Origin: Aquatica leii
Lineage: Eukaryota > Arthropoda > Insecta > Coleoptera > Lampyridae
Direction: 5' to 3'
Length of the DNA: 64,000 nucleotides
Assembly (NCBI GenBank): GCA_035610365.1
Contig: CM069433.1
Coordinates: 190,224,760-190,288,759, forward strand
Notes under the pieces: generated by a model
What the model saw: the letters and a program-made list of their open reading frames with translations, nothing else
What the model was told of the DNA's origin: nothing
Databases searched by the model: none
Program-made: the position numbers and the translations under genes
Shown: in pieces, positions 34,801-45,830 of the stretch
Numbering within the stretch: the stretch's first letter is position 1
How the letters are laid out: each line of letters starts with the position of its first letter

Positions 34801-35047
34801 ACAAAGGGCAAAAAAGAACCCCGTTTCCTCTTTAAACTTGTATGGTTTCGGGCTAGCTATCTTTTTCATTATAGTATACTTGTGGTAAATAATTCTTACT
34901 AGATAGAGATTCACGGTCACGGGAAGACCGAAGACCGAAAATTCGATTTATCTCTTTCTGTCGGAGTAACACAATGGTTGTCACTACGTTGTCACCCCCT
35001 TGGTACTTAGCACCCCGGCCGACCGCCCCCCTTTTACGCCGCTACTG
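31842..35047 (-). mobile_element. ZMYM1-like hAT DNA transposon remnant
   Basis: About 3.2 kb. The left end starts CAGCGGCGGCGTAGCA. The right end, read on the minus strand, starts CAGTAGCGGCGTAAAA, giving imperfect terminal inverted repeats of the hAT CAG..GGCG type. The 8-bp target duplication expected for hAT elements is not visible (TACGTGAA against GTTTGGTG), so the ends are old or one boundary is off. The transposase remnant occupies the left two thirds. About 0.9 kb on the right is non-coding. Confidence 0.75.
31907..34120 (-). pseudogene. hAT transposase, ZMYM1-like (DUF4371 and dimerisation domains)
   Basis: Minus-strand pieces in order. An acidic N-terminal part (34029-33736). A TTF-type zinc-finger/linker area with WMVYSITKKT and TFYQRF-like remains (about 33540-33720). 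An open stretch at 33528-33259 with FTLRGHREGISSDNRGNYLE, which matches the LRGH.E...NRGN..EL signature of ZMYM1-like proteins. Then 33240-32965 with KYFGIILDSTPDISH, the catalytic-domain start where the aspartate sits. The C-terminal hAT dimerisation region (32182-31907) has SVASCERSFSKLKFIKSYLR and MSQTRL.NLSILSIE. Frameshifts separate the pieces, so it is inactive. Confidence 0.85.
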
Positions 35048-36082
35048 GTTTGGTGTCTATCTAAATGGAAGCTTATTTGGACGGATTTCAGTACCCCCAC
35101 ACACGTTTCCTTTATCGGTGGAGATAAGAAACAGATGGCATATTTAGGAAGAAACTTTCACAACATCACGTAGCTGTAATTTAAAGGGTTGGAGGCCTGT
35201 ACGATTGCGATTTTTTTTGGAAGAAACTTTTACCATCGATTACTACAATCAGTCGAAGGGAAACGCTGCGCATTCGCTATCTTCAATGCTTGTATGATTT
35301 AAAAACGGAATTTACTTGTGATAACGCCGTATATACGTTTTTGTGTTAGATTTCATATTACGTTTTAGGTAATACTGGTACGGAATTCGCTAATCCCCTA
35401 CTGGATAAAACATAACTGTAAGTATTACAATTTCTAGTTTATGATTAGTACTTCGTTAGTCATGTCGATTGTCAGCATGACCGTACGTACAATTAATTAT
35501 AAGATCATTTTGTGCGTCACAAAGTCGTATGCAGTACGCGTTGAGTCTCTAAGTCTTCAATTTTTTATATATTTTTGTGATTTTGAATTTATAAACATAA
35601 AACCATTCGTTCTCTGTATGTAAAAGTTAGACCAACTAGGTCAGTTTACTGTACGACGTGTTGCCTAGTATAGGGCGTAACTTATATTTTGTCCGGCCCA
35701 TGTATTAGCGTTTAGAAAATTTACGTAATTATACTTATGTACCTTCTTCGTTCTTTTGGAAATTATTGTCTGTGATATATATTCTGTGTTATCACTTCTG
35801 TCCTGTTATTTGTTCTTTTTCAGCTTCGGGTAGATTTAAACGATGTTTCCCTAATTTTGTCTTTCATCGTTTTGGCGCTTTTTTAGATTTTATTTATAAT
35901 CTAGCAACACAAAACCTGCGACTCACTCTCCTGGAACAACTGTGTTAGACGTCGCTTATTTTTTTTGTTACACGAAAACCAGCGTAATAACCTTATAAAC
36001 TTTTACCCATTATTTCTCCTGTAATAAATATTGGAATCATAACTCGCAATCTCTTTTACCTTTAGGTCTTCCGAAACAAACG
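35048..36082. other. AT-rich DNA, no gene recognised
   Basis: Open frames at 35441-35623 and 35766-35948 are short and unassignable. Confidence 0.4.
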
Positions 36083-36890
36083 CTATCGCATCTTGTCAAC
36101 TAAATTTTCCAAAAATTGCAACCTGTTGATCTTTCCTTGTGACTTGGTTATTGCAACATTTGTATCCTCAACACCATTAAAAACTCCGACTTGAATAGCT
36201 TCTGTAACTTCTTTTTCTTTTTTACCAGGTACAGTTTTCAAGCTTTTCAGAATTCTAATAGTTTGACGCATCTCTGATCGAGCACGCATAAGTGTTGCTT
36301 TTCTTCAGTATGCAAGATAACATTCTTAGTACACAAAGAACGTAGTAGAAAACTCCAAGTTCTTGTAGAAAAAAATTTTTTTTAGTCTAGTTGTGGCATC
36401 AAACGTGTGCACGCATAGCCTGATAATTGTTCGAAACGACTTTTACAGTTGGCAAACTGCTTGCAGATCAACGTACATTTAAGACACAACCTATTTTTTA
36501 TTTCTATGTTTATGTTCGTACAACCTTCTTCCAAACCATTTGAGTTTTTAGAGCTTTGATAATAAGAGTAGCGTTCCAGCTTTCCTACTTGTCATGCGAG
36601 TGGCACCATCGCTTGCAAACGCAATCCAATTTTAAAGTGCAAACGATTTTGATGTACGTTCTAAGCAGCACGAAAGGGTTTTCTCAATAGTTGCTGCATC
36701 ATGTCCATCAAACTCAATCAAATCTAAGAATGCTGTAAGGGAAGCCTTTACATCAAAATATGATAAAAATGGTACAATTAGAGTGTACTTGATGAAATCT
36801 TTGTTCATGGCATCTCACGCAACTTAAATTGCACCCAAGTCTCCACGATCTTTGATGAAAGTATCGGGGCGTTATCCTTATAAAAGCAAG
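36083..36890 (-). pseudogene. hAT-like (KIAA1586-type) transposase remnant
   Basis: Minus-strand remnant. At about 36590-36880 it reads LIEFDGHDAATIEKTLSCC, then NWIAFASDGATRMTSRKAG. This resembles the catalytic-domain block FCSDGA..M.G...GV in KIAA1586-like hAT proteins. The piece at 36083-36289 (SLKTVPGKKEKEVTEAIQVG) may belong to the same protein or another transposon. Frames are broken throughout. The assignment rests on short motifs. Confidence 0.5.
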
Positions 36891-36929
36891 AAAAAATAGA
36901 TTAATATTAACGTAATAATTCAAAAAAAA

Positions 36930-37260
36930 CGTTGGAATCCAGACATTCAACAAACATCTGGGCCCTGGGAGTTTACCCAAATACTTATTGAGAAACGACC
37001 GCTGTGGTTACAAGGACTGATGTAATTTATCTTTAGAATTATTAAACAATTTGCCAAAACCCCAAATGCTTATTAATATAGCGTTGGGAGAACTCCACAC
37101 GGCTCCTCTTGTTTCTTTTGGCAAGAATTTTTTTAAATGCCGCCGTATATTTTCTCAGGCCGGTATCACGAATTCTTAACGAAGCCGTAGAAATACAGCC
37201 AGAAGTCAAAAATGGATTTTCTCTGGCGTGCACATTCAAAGTCACCTTTTGTTGAAAACC
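36930..37260 (-). pseudogene. Tc1-like transposase fragment
   Basis: Minus-strand fragment covering the end of the DNA-binding domain and the start of the catalytic domain. It reads LNVHARENPFLTSGCISTAS, then RIRDTGLRKYTAAFKK, RSRVEFSQRYINKHLGFW and, after a frameshift, HSGRFSISIW...SQGP. The normal catalytic FTDEK segment between them is missing. It resembles the copy at 6825-7500 in the (T/N)PF phrase but is a different, better preserved piece. It abuts the KIAA1586-like remnant. Confidence 0.75.
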
Positions 37261-39344
37261 TTTTTCGTGGAAATTTGCGGTCTGTCACTACCGGCGCCCT
37301 TCTCAATGTATACTCGAGGTCCCATTTTACACGTTTATTTATTTATATATTTATATCTCAACACCGTGCTCAACTTGTTGATTCAATTCAAGATGCAATG
37401 TTTTTACCCTATTTTATTTACATATCATAAATTTTGTAAGCAGTTTGGATATTTTTATCGGTAATCATTTTTTTACGAAGAATTAGATTCAATTTTATTT
37501 ACAAATATTTTAACCCTTATTTGCGCCAAGCGGGCCTAGTAAGACGAACAAAAAATAAAATTTTAAATTTCAATAAACAAATACTAGTTACCCTAACGGT
37601 TTCCAGAAGTCTTCTACAACGGAATTTGCTCATTACTTATCAAACAATTAAGGAATTTACAATGTTAATATTAATTCTATCGGTCTATTTCAATTAAATT
37701 AAATTAAAATGGGCAAAAAGGATTAGAATTATCTAATGAGGTATTAACATAATTACAATATTTTTTTGTGCAAAAGAATTCAGAAAAAATATTAGATTTA
37801 CTATAAAAACAGAAACTTTTTTTTCACTTATGAAAAGATAGTGCTACTACTTATTTACTCACAAAAAGTTTGTCTCAATTTTTTTCAAAACGAGTGTACT
37901 ACTTTAGTATAGATATTATTTGATAGTGCTTTGTAAATTTCAATAAGCATTTATTGAAACGACAAAAAAATTCTGGAAAGTCACATAAGGCATAAGAACT
38001 TATCACAAAATTTTTATTTTATTGACATTATTAAGTATTCTACTAGATTTTTTCTATTATTTGCTGATTTACTTTTTCCTAAAACTTAAAGTTTTTATTG
38101 CATCTGCGTAAGCGTTGTTTCAATTAAAATTTTTGATTAATTTTTTTTATGTTTACTTGTAACAAATCATTTTTTAAAATGATAAGTAATGTAAATTTCC
38201 TTAACTTGTAGTAGTCTATGATAAACTAAAAAATTTCAAAATTAGGTATCTATTCTTTATTTATTCCATTTAAAGGCACTAGTCTGGTACATAAATGTTT
38301 CTAATCGTATCAGCGATGTTCCTAATTGCACTAGAACTGTTCCTAATTGTTAAACAAACAATTTTCACAATTCATCGTTTTATTATTCTACTCAAAATGT
38401 CTTTACAAAGAAATAAATTAAGTATATCTAACCTAAGGAAAAAGTAGGCATTTGAAACAAATAGAATTGTATCTCAATTTTATTAAATCATTTTTGACAA
38501 CAAAGAGCAATTCTATTGTTAATATTTTTTATTATTGATCGTTAAAAACTAAAAATACTTTTTATTATCAAAGGATTCAATTACTAATACGATTTGGTTT
38601 AAAAATGGTTTCAGGGTAAATAGTGTATCTATTTATTTACCTTAAAAACGTTTTTAATTAGTAACTAAATGGCTGTAGAGATGGAAACGTTGAAAGCTGA
38701 TTTTATACCCGCGTAATTCAAATAATTTTAAATCGCAACGTATCAACATCGTTGCCTTACAATGTTTAAACGTTGTGATTTTAGCGTTTATGCATAGTAA
38801 ATTTATACTATGAGATGGCTCTGCGATCGTATTTCACTCATCACGTTTTTAATGATGCTTATAGTGTAAACTTTATGTCTTTTTTGATTTATTTTTGCAG
38901 TAGATACTATTTGATTCTAACACCGATAACATAAACTTAAGAGAAAAACTCAAATTGGTATCAACAATATTTGTACCGTTATCCGAATATACTTTAGAGA
39001 GTTTGTTTTTGCAAGTATCAAACACAAACAGTTGAAACGTAAACAAAAAAAGCGTGTTAATTACTATGCAAGGTGTCTGGGGGCAGTAATGGTTTTTGTT
39101 TTTTACAAAAGGAACTAAGCGGATTTTTCAAAATTTAATAGTACTAGTTAACAAAATGAAAGTTTATTAAAGTAACTCGAAAACAATTTTTGCAGTTTTT
39201 AATAACTGACGGATTATCGCTAATAAAATATTATCTTTTGAATCGTATAAGGAACCACTGTTTAAAAGTATTCTATGAAATTCTTTATTAGAATTAGAGT
39301 GCTCAGTTGGTAAAATTGTAGCAAATGATTTCTCACAGGAATCA
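37261..39344. other. 2 kb of AT-rich DNA, nothing recognised
   Basis: No frame, RNA or clear repeat was identified here. Confidence 0.5.
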
Positions 39345-40850
39345 TAGAAGAAACTGTTAGGGATAATTGTAAAATGAAAATATTACGTTCAAAACTAACA
39401 AAAATTGTAAAAGTAACAAAAGAAAATAACGTAGTAGTACATGATAACAATAATATTACTATTACGCTTGAGAAGTTCTATAAGAAACTATACTCATCTG
39501 ACTCACCCGGTCCACAAACACACAAAGTTGTATAAAACGCAGGATCCGAAGAAATTCTAGAAATCACAGAAGACCAAATAGACGCAACATTGAGACAAAT
39601 GAAGAAAACCAGATGTCCAGGCGAAGACCAAATCACAACAGAAATGCTGAAATTAGGGGGGAAATTTGTAAAAGAAGCAATAATAATATTGTCTAACAAA
39701 TGCCTGCACGAAGGGAAAATCCCAAAAGAATGGCGTACCTCATATTTAAGAAAGGTGATAATATTGATCTTTATCAGATTTATACAAATTATTCACTACA
39801 ATCTTAAGAAATCACCTGTCAAGAAAACTAGACTTTTATCAACCGGTGGAACAGGCTGGATTTAAAAGAGGGTACAGCACGATTCACCTTATTTATACTG
39901 TACGTACTCTGATAGAATAATGTATAGAATACAATGTACTTGTATACCTGGCTTTCATCAATTTTCAGAAGGCATTTGACACTATCGAGATGAGATCAGT
40001 TTTAGACTCTATGGAAAACGCATGAATCGACTCTAGATATATACAAATAATTGAAAATATTTATAAAGAAGCATCAATACAAATTAAAATTGACGAAACC
40101 ATGATGACAGGTAAAATATCATTACAAAGAGGGCGCTACAATGAAATACCATCTCACCGAAGCTGTTGATGTTGGCTCTCAAAGACGTTTTCAAGAAGTT
40201 ACAATGGGACAACAAAGGTATCAACGTCAATTATTCTAGACTAAACCACTTTAGGTCTTAATAGCAGGTACCATTGAAGAACTAAATGAAATGTTACAAC
40301 AAATAAAAGACGCATTTGCCAGTATAGATCTAAAAACGAACTACAGCAACACGAAAATACTAAGCCCTGATGATGCATAGACGAACACATATATATGTGT
40401 TCGTCTATGCATCATCAGGGCCACTTTATCAAGCTTGGAAAAGAAAACGAACATGCGGAAATTACCAAACGAATTAGACTTGCCTGGACAGCTTTTGGCA
40501 AAGTATAACTAGAAGAATCAAGAAATACCAGTCAATACATACAAACCTGAAACTATAAACTTGACCAAGACATTCGCCAATAAACTCAAAACATCACAAA
40601 AAGCTATGGAAAGAATGCTTGTATCTCATTAAGAAATAATAAGAACAGATGTGAAGATATCCGAAAAAGAACAAAGATCAGAGTCGTAATAGACGAAGTA
40701 GCAAAGATAAAATGGGCGTGGGCTAAACACGTGGCTAGACTGAAGATAGATGGATACGAAAAATCACAGAATGGAGACCAAGACAAAGAAAAAGAATTAT
40801 GGGATGCCCCCAAAAAGATAAATAGACGACATTAGTACTGTAGTCTTCCT
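39345..40850 (+). pseudogene. RTE-type LINE reverse transcriptase remnant
   Basis: Plus-strand RTE-clade RT, shifted between frames. A linker with LEKFYKKLYSSDSP (39465) is followed by EITEDQIDATLRQMKK, GEDQITTEMLKLGGKF (39620) and EGKIPKEWRTSYL (39710). Next are PVEQAGFKRGYSTIHLI (about 39845) and YLAFINFQKAFDTI, where D becomes N in the usual YLAFIDFQKAFD. Then come AGTIEELNEMLQQIKDAF (40265), LGKENEHAEITKRIRLAW (40435) and the C-terminal KWAWAKHVARLK (40710). The FADD box is deleted before AGTIEEL. A 58-bp palindrome replaces part of the region before GHFIKLGKEN. Inactive. Confidence 0.88.
40364..40421. repeat. 58-bp perfect palindrome
   Basis: From GCCCTGATGATGCATAGACG to its exact complement, with the centre between 40392 and 40393 in an ATATATAT core. 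Both 29-base arms match with no mismatch and no spacer. It interrupts the RTE reading. Confidence 0.95.
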
Positions 40851-40899
40851 GATATAATTATTGCGTGAAGATCTGAAGGTATGTATGGTTTCGACACCT

Positions 40900-41520
40900 T
40901 ATTGCCCTTTCTTATCATTCAAAGTTTCTATCGCAAAGCATAAAGCTATGGCAGCTAGTCAAAATTTGTTATTTTTTAATGAAGAACTGACCACAGCAAT
41001 GTAAATAATATTATTCTATTTTTGTCCGGGTTTTCGCAATGATTACTTATATTACCAGATTCTTCTTAGAGTATAGCCCAAGATTAACCATAAGGATGAA
41101 GCATCATGCAATTTTATTAGTTCATGGAGATACTACACCCTTAGGTCACATACATATATATGCTCCATTAGTATCATCAATATAGACGTCAAAGTTATAA
41201 CACGATAGCTGCGAGAAGTAAAACATATCACTGTGTGTCAGTGATGGATCGAACATAACTTGAGACTTCATCTTCTTTTCTTTAAATAGTTTTTCTCGTT
41301 CCTTTGACTTTGTGGTAGTGTAACTCCATTTGAATTTTAGCATAGCAACTGGACACAACAGTTGCTTTGATTTGACAATCAAGTTTATTACATGTTGTAT
41401 AGGTATTAACACGTGGTCTATGGAAAAATTATTATGAACCACTTTCGTAATATGACCTGAGTCACCATAACTTCTTCTTTGTTTTGTTTTGTTGCGTGAA
41501 TTTAACTTAAAGGCAGGCAA
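40900..41520 (-). pseudogene. Remnant of a transposon-type protein of unclear family
   Basis: A minus-strand open stretch (41146-41520) reads ...SDMFYFSQLSCYNFDVYIDD. After stops, CHSFMLCDRNFE follows at about 40918-40965. The pair resembles FY.RQLS.YN..IH and GHSF.PCDRDFG, two phrases I associate with a widespread multi-copy insect protein carrying a DDE-like domain. I cannot name the transposon superfamily. The region between the two phrases is broken by stops. It could instead be a decayed host gene family. Confidence 0.4.
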
Positions 41521-43194
41521 CTAGCTCAATATTTTGATGAGAAGGTCGCAGATGAGAAGGTGCGCTAATTAAAATAAATAAGAGAACGCCAAAATAAGTA
41601 AATATTAATTGCAAATCTCATTTATTATATTTGTCGAACAATGAAGGTAAACAAATTTTAAAACACAAGTATGACAACAAATATTCGTACATCTAATTGT
41701 CGTGTTACAATCAGAAAGTATAATAAAAAAATAAAAATTGATGTAAATTTAGTGATTTTAGCTATCAAAAGCAGAATGCACCTGTGATATATCTAATCCG
41801 TAATGAATCTGCAATCATTTGTCGTAATTAACACATATATTTAAATCGTACGTATTCATGTTCAACAATTACACAAATTAATATATGACAAAGGAATTAT
41901 ACGATTGGCCAGTTATGCTAATAGCTTTTGGCATACTTGAGTCGCCTCCTAAAATTGCTTAAAACTGAAGGAAAAAAATTAAATAATTCGTTCGTAATTC
42001 AATAAATAAGTTTGGTAATTACGGGAAAATCAAATCATGTCCAAAAATAGAAATTAATTCTTACCCCAAAGAAACCCTTACATCCACCGCATATGAAGTT
42101 AAAATAATGCATCCATTAATAACATGAATAAAAGCGAATATTTTTTTACATCCAGCGGAAATGCTTTTTTTATTGATTGATGTCCATATGTCAAAGAAAA
42201 ACAAAAAATAATAACAATTTGAATGTAGTAAGGACAAAATTCATACAGTACGCAACCTATATCAAAGGATTTTTAACAAAACAGTTTGAAAGCATTTTCT
42301 TGTTAGAATAATTTTTATTTTCCAAAAATTCAACATTCTGACATTTTTCTTCTATTGTGACATGATTTGAGTGATGCATTTTGTTTCGTAAGACCTGCAT
42401 TTACTCAACCAAATCTCATTTTTTGTAATGTCGGTAAATTGGGACCTAAGGTTATCTGTCAAGTCAAAGAATATCGGTGACTTATGAATATGTCGATGTT
42501 ACCTGGTTTGTCAAATTTCGAATCGGACACATACACGTGGTATTTTCAATAATCCATTCGGAGTTCAAGAATAGTTGGATTGTGTGATAACCACGTGCGT
42601 ACACTTAAGCAAAACGTAGTAAACGGTTTGATTTGATTCTGTGACCATGGTGACATTCGGTCACAACAATACCTCATTTAACATTTTATGATAAATTACA
42701 CGACATCATAACGCCAAATACAGATCAAAACGTCCCAGTCTAATCTAGTAACTTGTTACGAGTTACAATTTGTAACAAAACTATTGCAACAACAAATTAA
42801 AATAAAATAAAAAAAAATAAAAAATACATTGTTTTCCAAAAATAGTTGTTTACTATAACTAAGATTTTATTGTAACTGCAGTTGTAATTTTTTGTTAAAA
42901 ATAAATTCATAGATAGGATAATCAGTTTTATATTTCTATAAATAAATATTAATCCACATAACCCTGAAACTATTTTTTCATGAAAACTTGCAATATTTTC
43001 ATATATTCCTGAATAAACATGTACTGTCATACAAGAAAAAATATTGAAAAAAATATAACGACATAACTTTTTGATCTATGGGGTGTTCTTTTAAAAGAAC
43101 GGTAGGACTATAGACTAAAAAAATTGTGGTGAAAATTTTATTTTGCAGAAAAACTAGAAGAAAACAGTAACACGACATATATATATACAAACTG
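41521..43194. other. AT-rich DNA, nothing recognised
   Basis: No gene or repeat family was identified. A 16-base palindrome (GTTCTTTTAAAAGAAC, about 43084-43099) is too short to interpret. Confidence 0.45.
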
Positions 43195-44275
43195 CTAGAA
43201 CTTCCTGTTGAAACTATCAAAAATAGGTCTCATTTTTGAAAATCTATCTTCTCTTTCTAAGTTGTTGTTGTCATTACAGTAAAGATGAGACATAATATAT
43301 TGAAACCTATCTCGAGAGGTTGCTTCACATATCAGGTTATTGTTTGTATCACCATATTGTAACCACTCACTATAAGCACTCCAATAAAACACATAATTTC
43401 CTCCATAGTGTAACGAATTTATTACTTAAAAACTAATTTATTTAAAACGATTAAAACTACGTTTACTTATTATAGAAATATGTATACTTTTAAATTGACC
43501 GAACTACTAAAATCTAATAATAAAAACACTTACACTATAATTTATGTATAACCGTTGTATAACACTTAAGATAAGATTAGATAACGTCCTCGGATTTGTT
43601 TACACTATAAGTCACGTTCACTCGATTCGGTATACACTGTTATTTATTTAAAACGCCGCGCGTGCTAACGATACGTATTTATTTCAACTTGATAATCTGC
43701 TTAATACTGCATGCTTTCACATTCCAGCAATAACTGACCTACGATTTCCATCTTCGGCTTTTATAGACATCAGCGAATTCTTCTCGATCGTTCCTCACTT
43801 TTCGCTATATTTTCTAGAAACTAGATAACAGTTCTAGAAGGCTCTTGCATTTGCAAGTAATTTCTCGGACGTTTCAATAGTTATGGTATTAGTTTTGTTT
43901 TTTTGAGAGGCGTATGTGTTGCTGTAGTTCACTATCATCTGTATCACTTCATCATTGAAAAAGTATCTAAACAAGTCGAATGGCAATACATCATTCTTCG
44001 GCCCAACATCATCTAGCCATTCCGGAAAACTACAAACTAAATTATTATTTGACCATGTCACAGACACCTTTTTTGTCTTCGAAATACGAGATTGTTGTGA
44101 TAGTTTCTTTTTATCCCCTACGAAAGACGACAAGGGCAATTCATCTTCACTATCCCAGAAATCATTATTTGAAGTCGTACGAGATATATTTTCTGGTGGT
44201 ACATCATCATCAAAAATCGTCCGAACAGAATCTCAACAAAATCACGACCAAGCAAAATATATTACGATAAAAGGC
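43195..44275 (-). pseudogene. piggyBac-type transposase, N-terminal part, split by a solo LTR
   Basis: Minus-strand remnant. The acidic N-terminal region (about 44275-44140) ends DEDELPLSS-like. Then comes WSNNNLVCSFPEWLDDVGPK, FDLFRYFFNDEVIQMIVNYS and N.YA, typical of the DDE_Tnp_1_7 start. At 43876 a solo LTR interrupts. On the other side the reading continues with EEIMCFIGVLIVSG and, in another frame, ATSRDRFQYIMSHLYCNDN and KMRPIFDSFNRKF (43195). The catalytic aspartates lie beyond this point and are missing, because the element is truncated at about 43195. Confidence 0.82.
43409..43876 (-). mobile_element. Gypsy solo LTR with ATAG target duplication
   Basis: 468 bp, TGTAACGA to GACGTTTCA. 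It is close to the copy A LTRs (shared TAAAACTACGTTTACTTATT, CTTCTCGATCGTTCCTCACT and a GCAAGTAATTTCT phrase near the end). ATAG lies directly outside both ends (43405-43408 and 43877-43880). Inserted in the piggyBac remnant. Confidence 0.93.
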
Positions 44276-44638
44276 TACTGTGGTCTTCTTACTACCTGAA
44301 TATACAAGATCCATCTAGTGGCCGATAGTGCAAGTGTGAGAAACAATAATCTTTAGAAAATGTTTCTTATACGGAACGGTAGATTTAAATGGGTTAAGTT
44401 TGAACCCATCGGTTACAATTTGAAAAAACAGCAGAAGGTTTTAATGATTTTCATAGCTACTTCACACACCTATTGGTATTTCATGCTAAGTGGTTTTCGT
44501 TTCTTATTTTAAATTTATTATGTTATCCATTCGTGTTTGTGTGAATGCATATTGCCATTCTTCAAGCAATTACTGTCAACAATAGGATAACGCACAAATA
44601 CAAATAGTAACTAAACGCAAAATCACACCTATTACATA
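44276..44638. other. piggyBac 5' flank and AT-rich DNA
   Basis: No gene was seen. It may include the 5' non-coding part of the piggyBac element. No TTAA-bounded end was identified. Confidence 0.35.
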
Positions 44639-44895
44639 TACAGGGTTGAGATAAAGTTATGAAACTTTGCAGTTCAATGACGCATAACGTATCTGATGCC
44701 ATATTTTTTGTTACTACTGTATTTCCGATTTCACTGGAAATTCTTTCAACTTTTTTGAGAGACCCTGTATATTTTTGCACATTTTAATAGATCTTGTTTT
44801 TGCGAATCCGTACATACTAAATTTAGTGGATATAATTTGTAAAAACGAGAAATAAATCACATTACAGTTAAAGAATAGGTAAATTTATTTACTTT
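44639..44895. repeat. Left long inverted repeat with embedded MITE-like unit
   Basis: Inverted complement of 47690-47980 with substitutions and small indels. Its outer part, 44639-44770, runs TACAGGGTTGAG...GAGACCCTGTA and so is itself a 132-bp unit with inverted TACAGGGT ends. Confidence 0.85.
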
Positions 44896-44914
44896 AAACT
44901 AATGAGAATAATAA

Positions 44915-45110
44915 TTTAAACAACAATATGCAAGCCTATTAATAAATTCGTGACTCACTCTTCCCAAGACTTCTCCACGTATTAGTTCACATTAATTAAT
45001 AATTCTTCGCCTCAATTCCTGCAAGCACGTTGGTAGTCTAACGTAAACACGTGATTTTAAATAACCTCAAAAAATTTAATGGGTTAAGGTTCGTAGAACG
45101 AGTAGGCCAC
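44915..45110 (-). pseudogene. Mariner-like transposase, C-terminal fragment
   Basis: Minus-strand reading LNPLNFF then a stop, GYLKSRVYVRLPTCLQELRR and later EFINRLAYC. This is the LNPLDFFLWGYLKS.VY region that carries the last catalytic aspartate in this group of IS630/mariner-like transposases, followed by the usual C-terminal helix. Stops break it. Confidence 0.7.
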
Positions 45111-45229
45111 TATATGAATCCTTTACGTCCAATCCATCAATTTGGAAAATTTGCATTTAAAAAACCCCGTAGCCCGTTGATCATAGTGGAGAGGGACTCT
45201 TGATTAGTTTGGTGTTGCAGGTTTTATTG

Positions 45230-45830
45230 TGTCTAGTGTTTTAAATATGTACTCTTAAGACGAACTTTGGGTTTTCATTCAAAAACGACCTTAAGAAATT
45301 GGAACGTGTTTTTTTCTCTACTTATAGAGTTTCTTCTTCGGATTGACGAGTGGTGCTTGTCTCGCGATATATCAGAGCATCAATTTCTTCTCTCAGTTTT
45401 TGATATTTTGTTTGACAAAACTTTACTTTGCTTTTAGGACAAACCGGAGTTTTTTGCGTTCTTGGAAGGATGTAGCTGCTTTGTTAAAATCGGATTTTTT
45501 CTGTGGATTATGACAATCGTTTAATAGAGACAATTCGTAAGCGTACGATAGAAGCTAACCAATCCATCGGTATGTACGTTACCACTATGCGATACCTCTT
45601 TTTACAAATGTTAGCAGCGGCCTCTAATGAAATACAATTTAAGATCGTGCGTCATAATCTCACTTCTTTTTGCCAGTCAGGTCTTGCGTTAATACCAATT
45701 TCTACGTTTGCAGAATTAGTTACGTATAGAAGACGGTTCGTTCAATCTAAGCTTTCTGTAGACCTGAACCTTCTCAACCTACTTCTTCTAGGACATCTTT
45801 GATTAACGCAAGTGAACACCATGATCGTCA
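45230..45830 (+). pseudogene. LTR-retroelement gag-like fragment
   Basis: An open stretch (45503-45802) reads LIETIRKRTIEANQSIGMYV, then MRYLFLQMLAAASNE, VRHNLTSFCQSGLAL, FAELVTYRRRF. The pattern I..R.Q...ESI..Y...M..LF.RL......Q...I..NL...YQ..LAL resembles the capsid region of some LTR-retroelement Gag proteins. No protease or RT follows on this strand. It is oriented opposite to the surrounding transposase remnant. The assignment is by pattern only. Confidence 0.5.
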
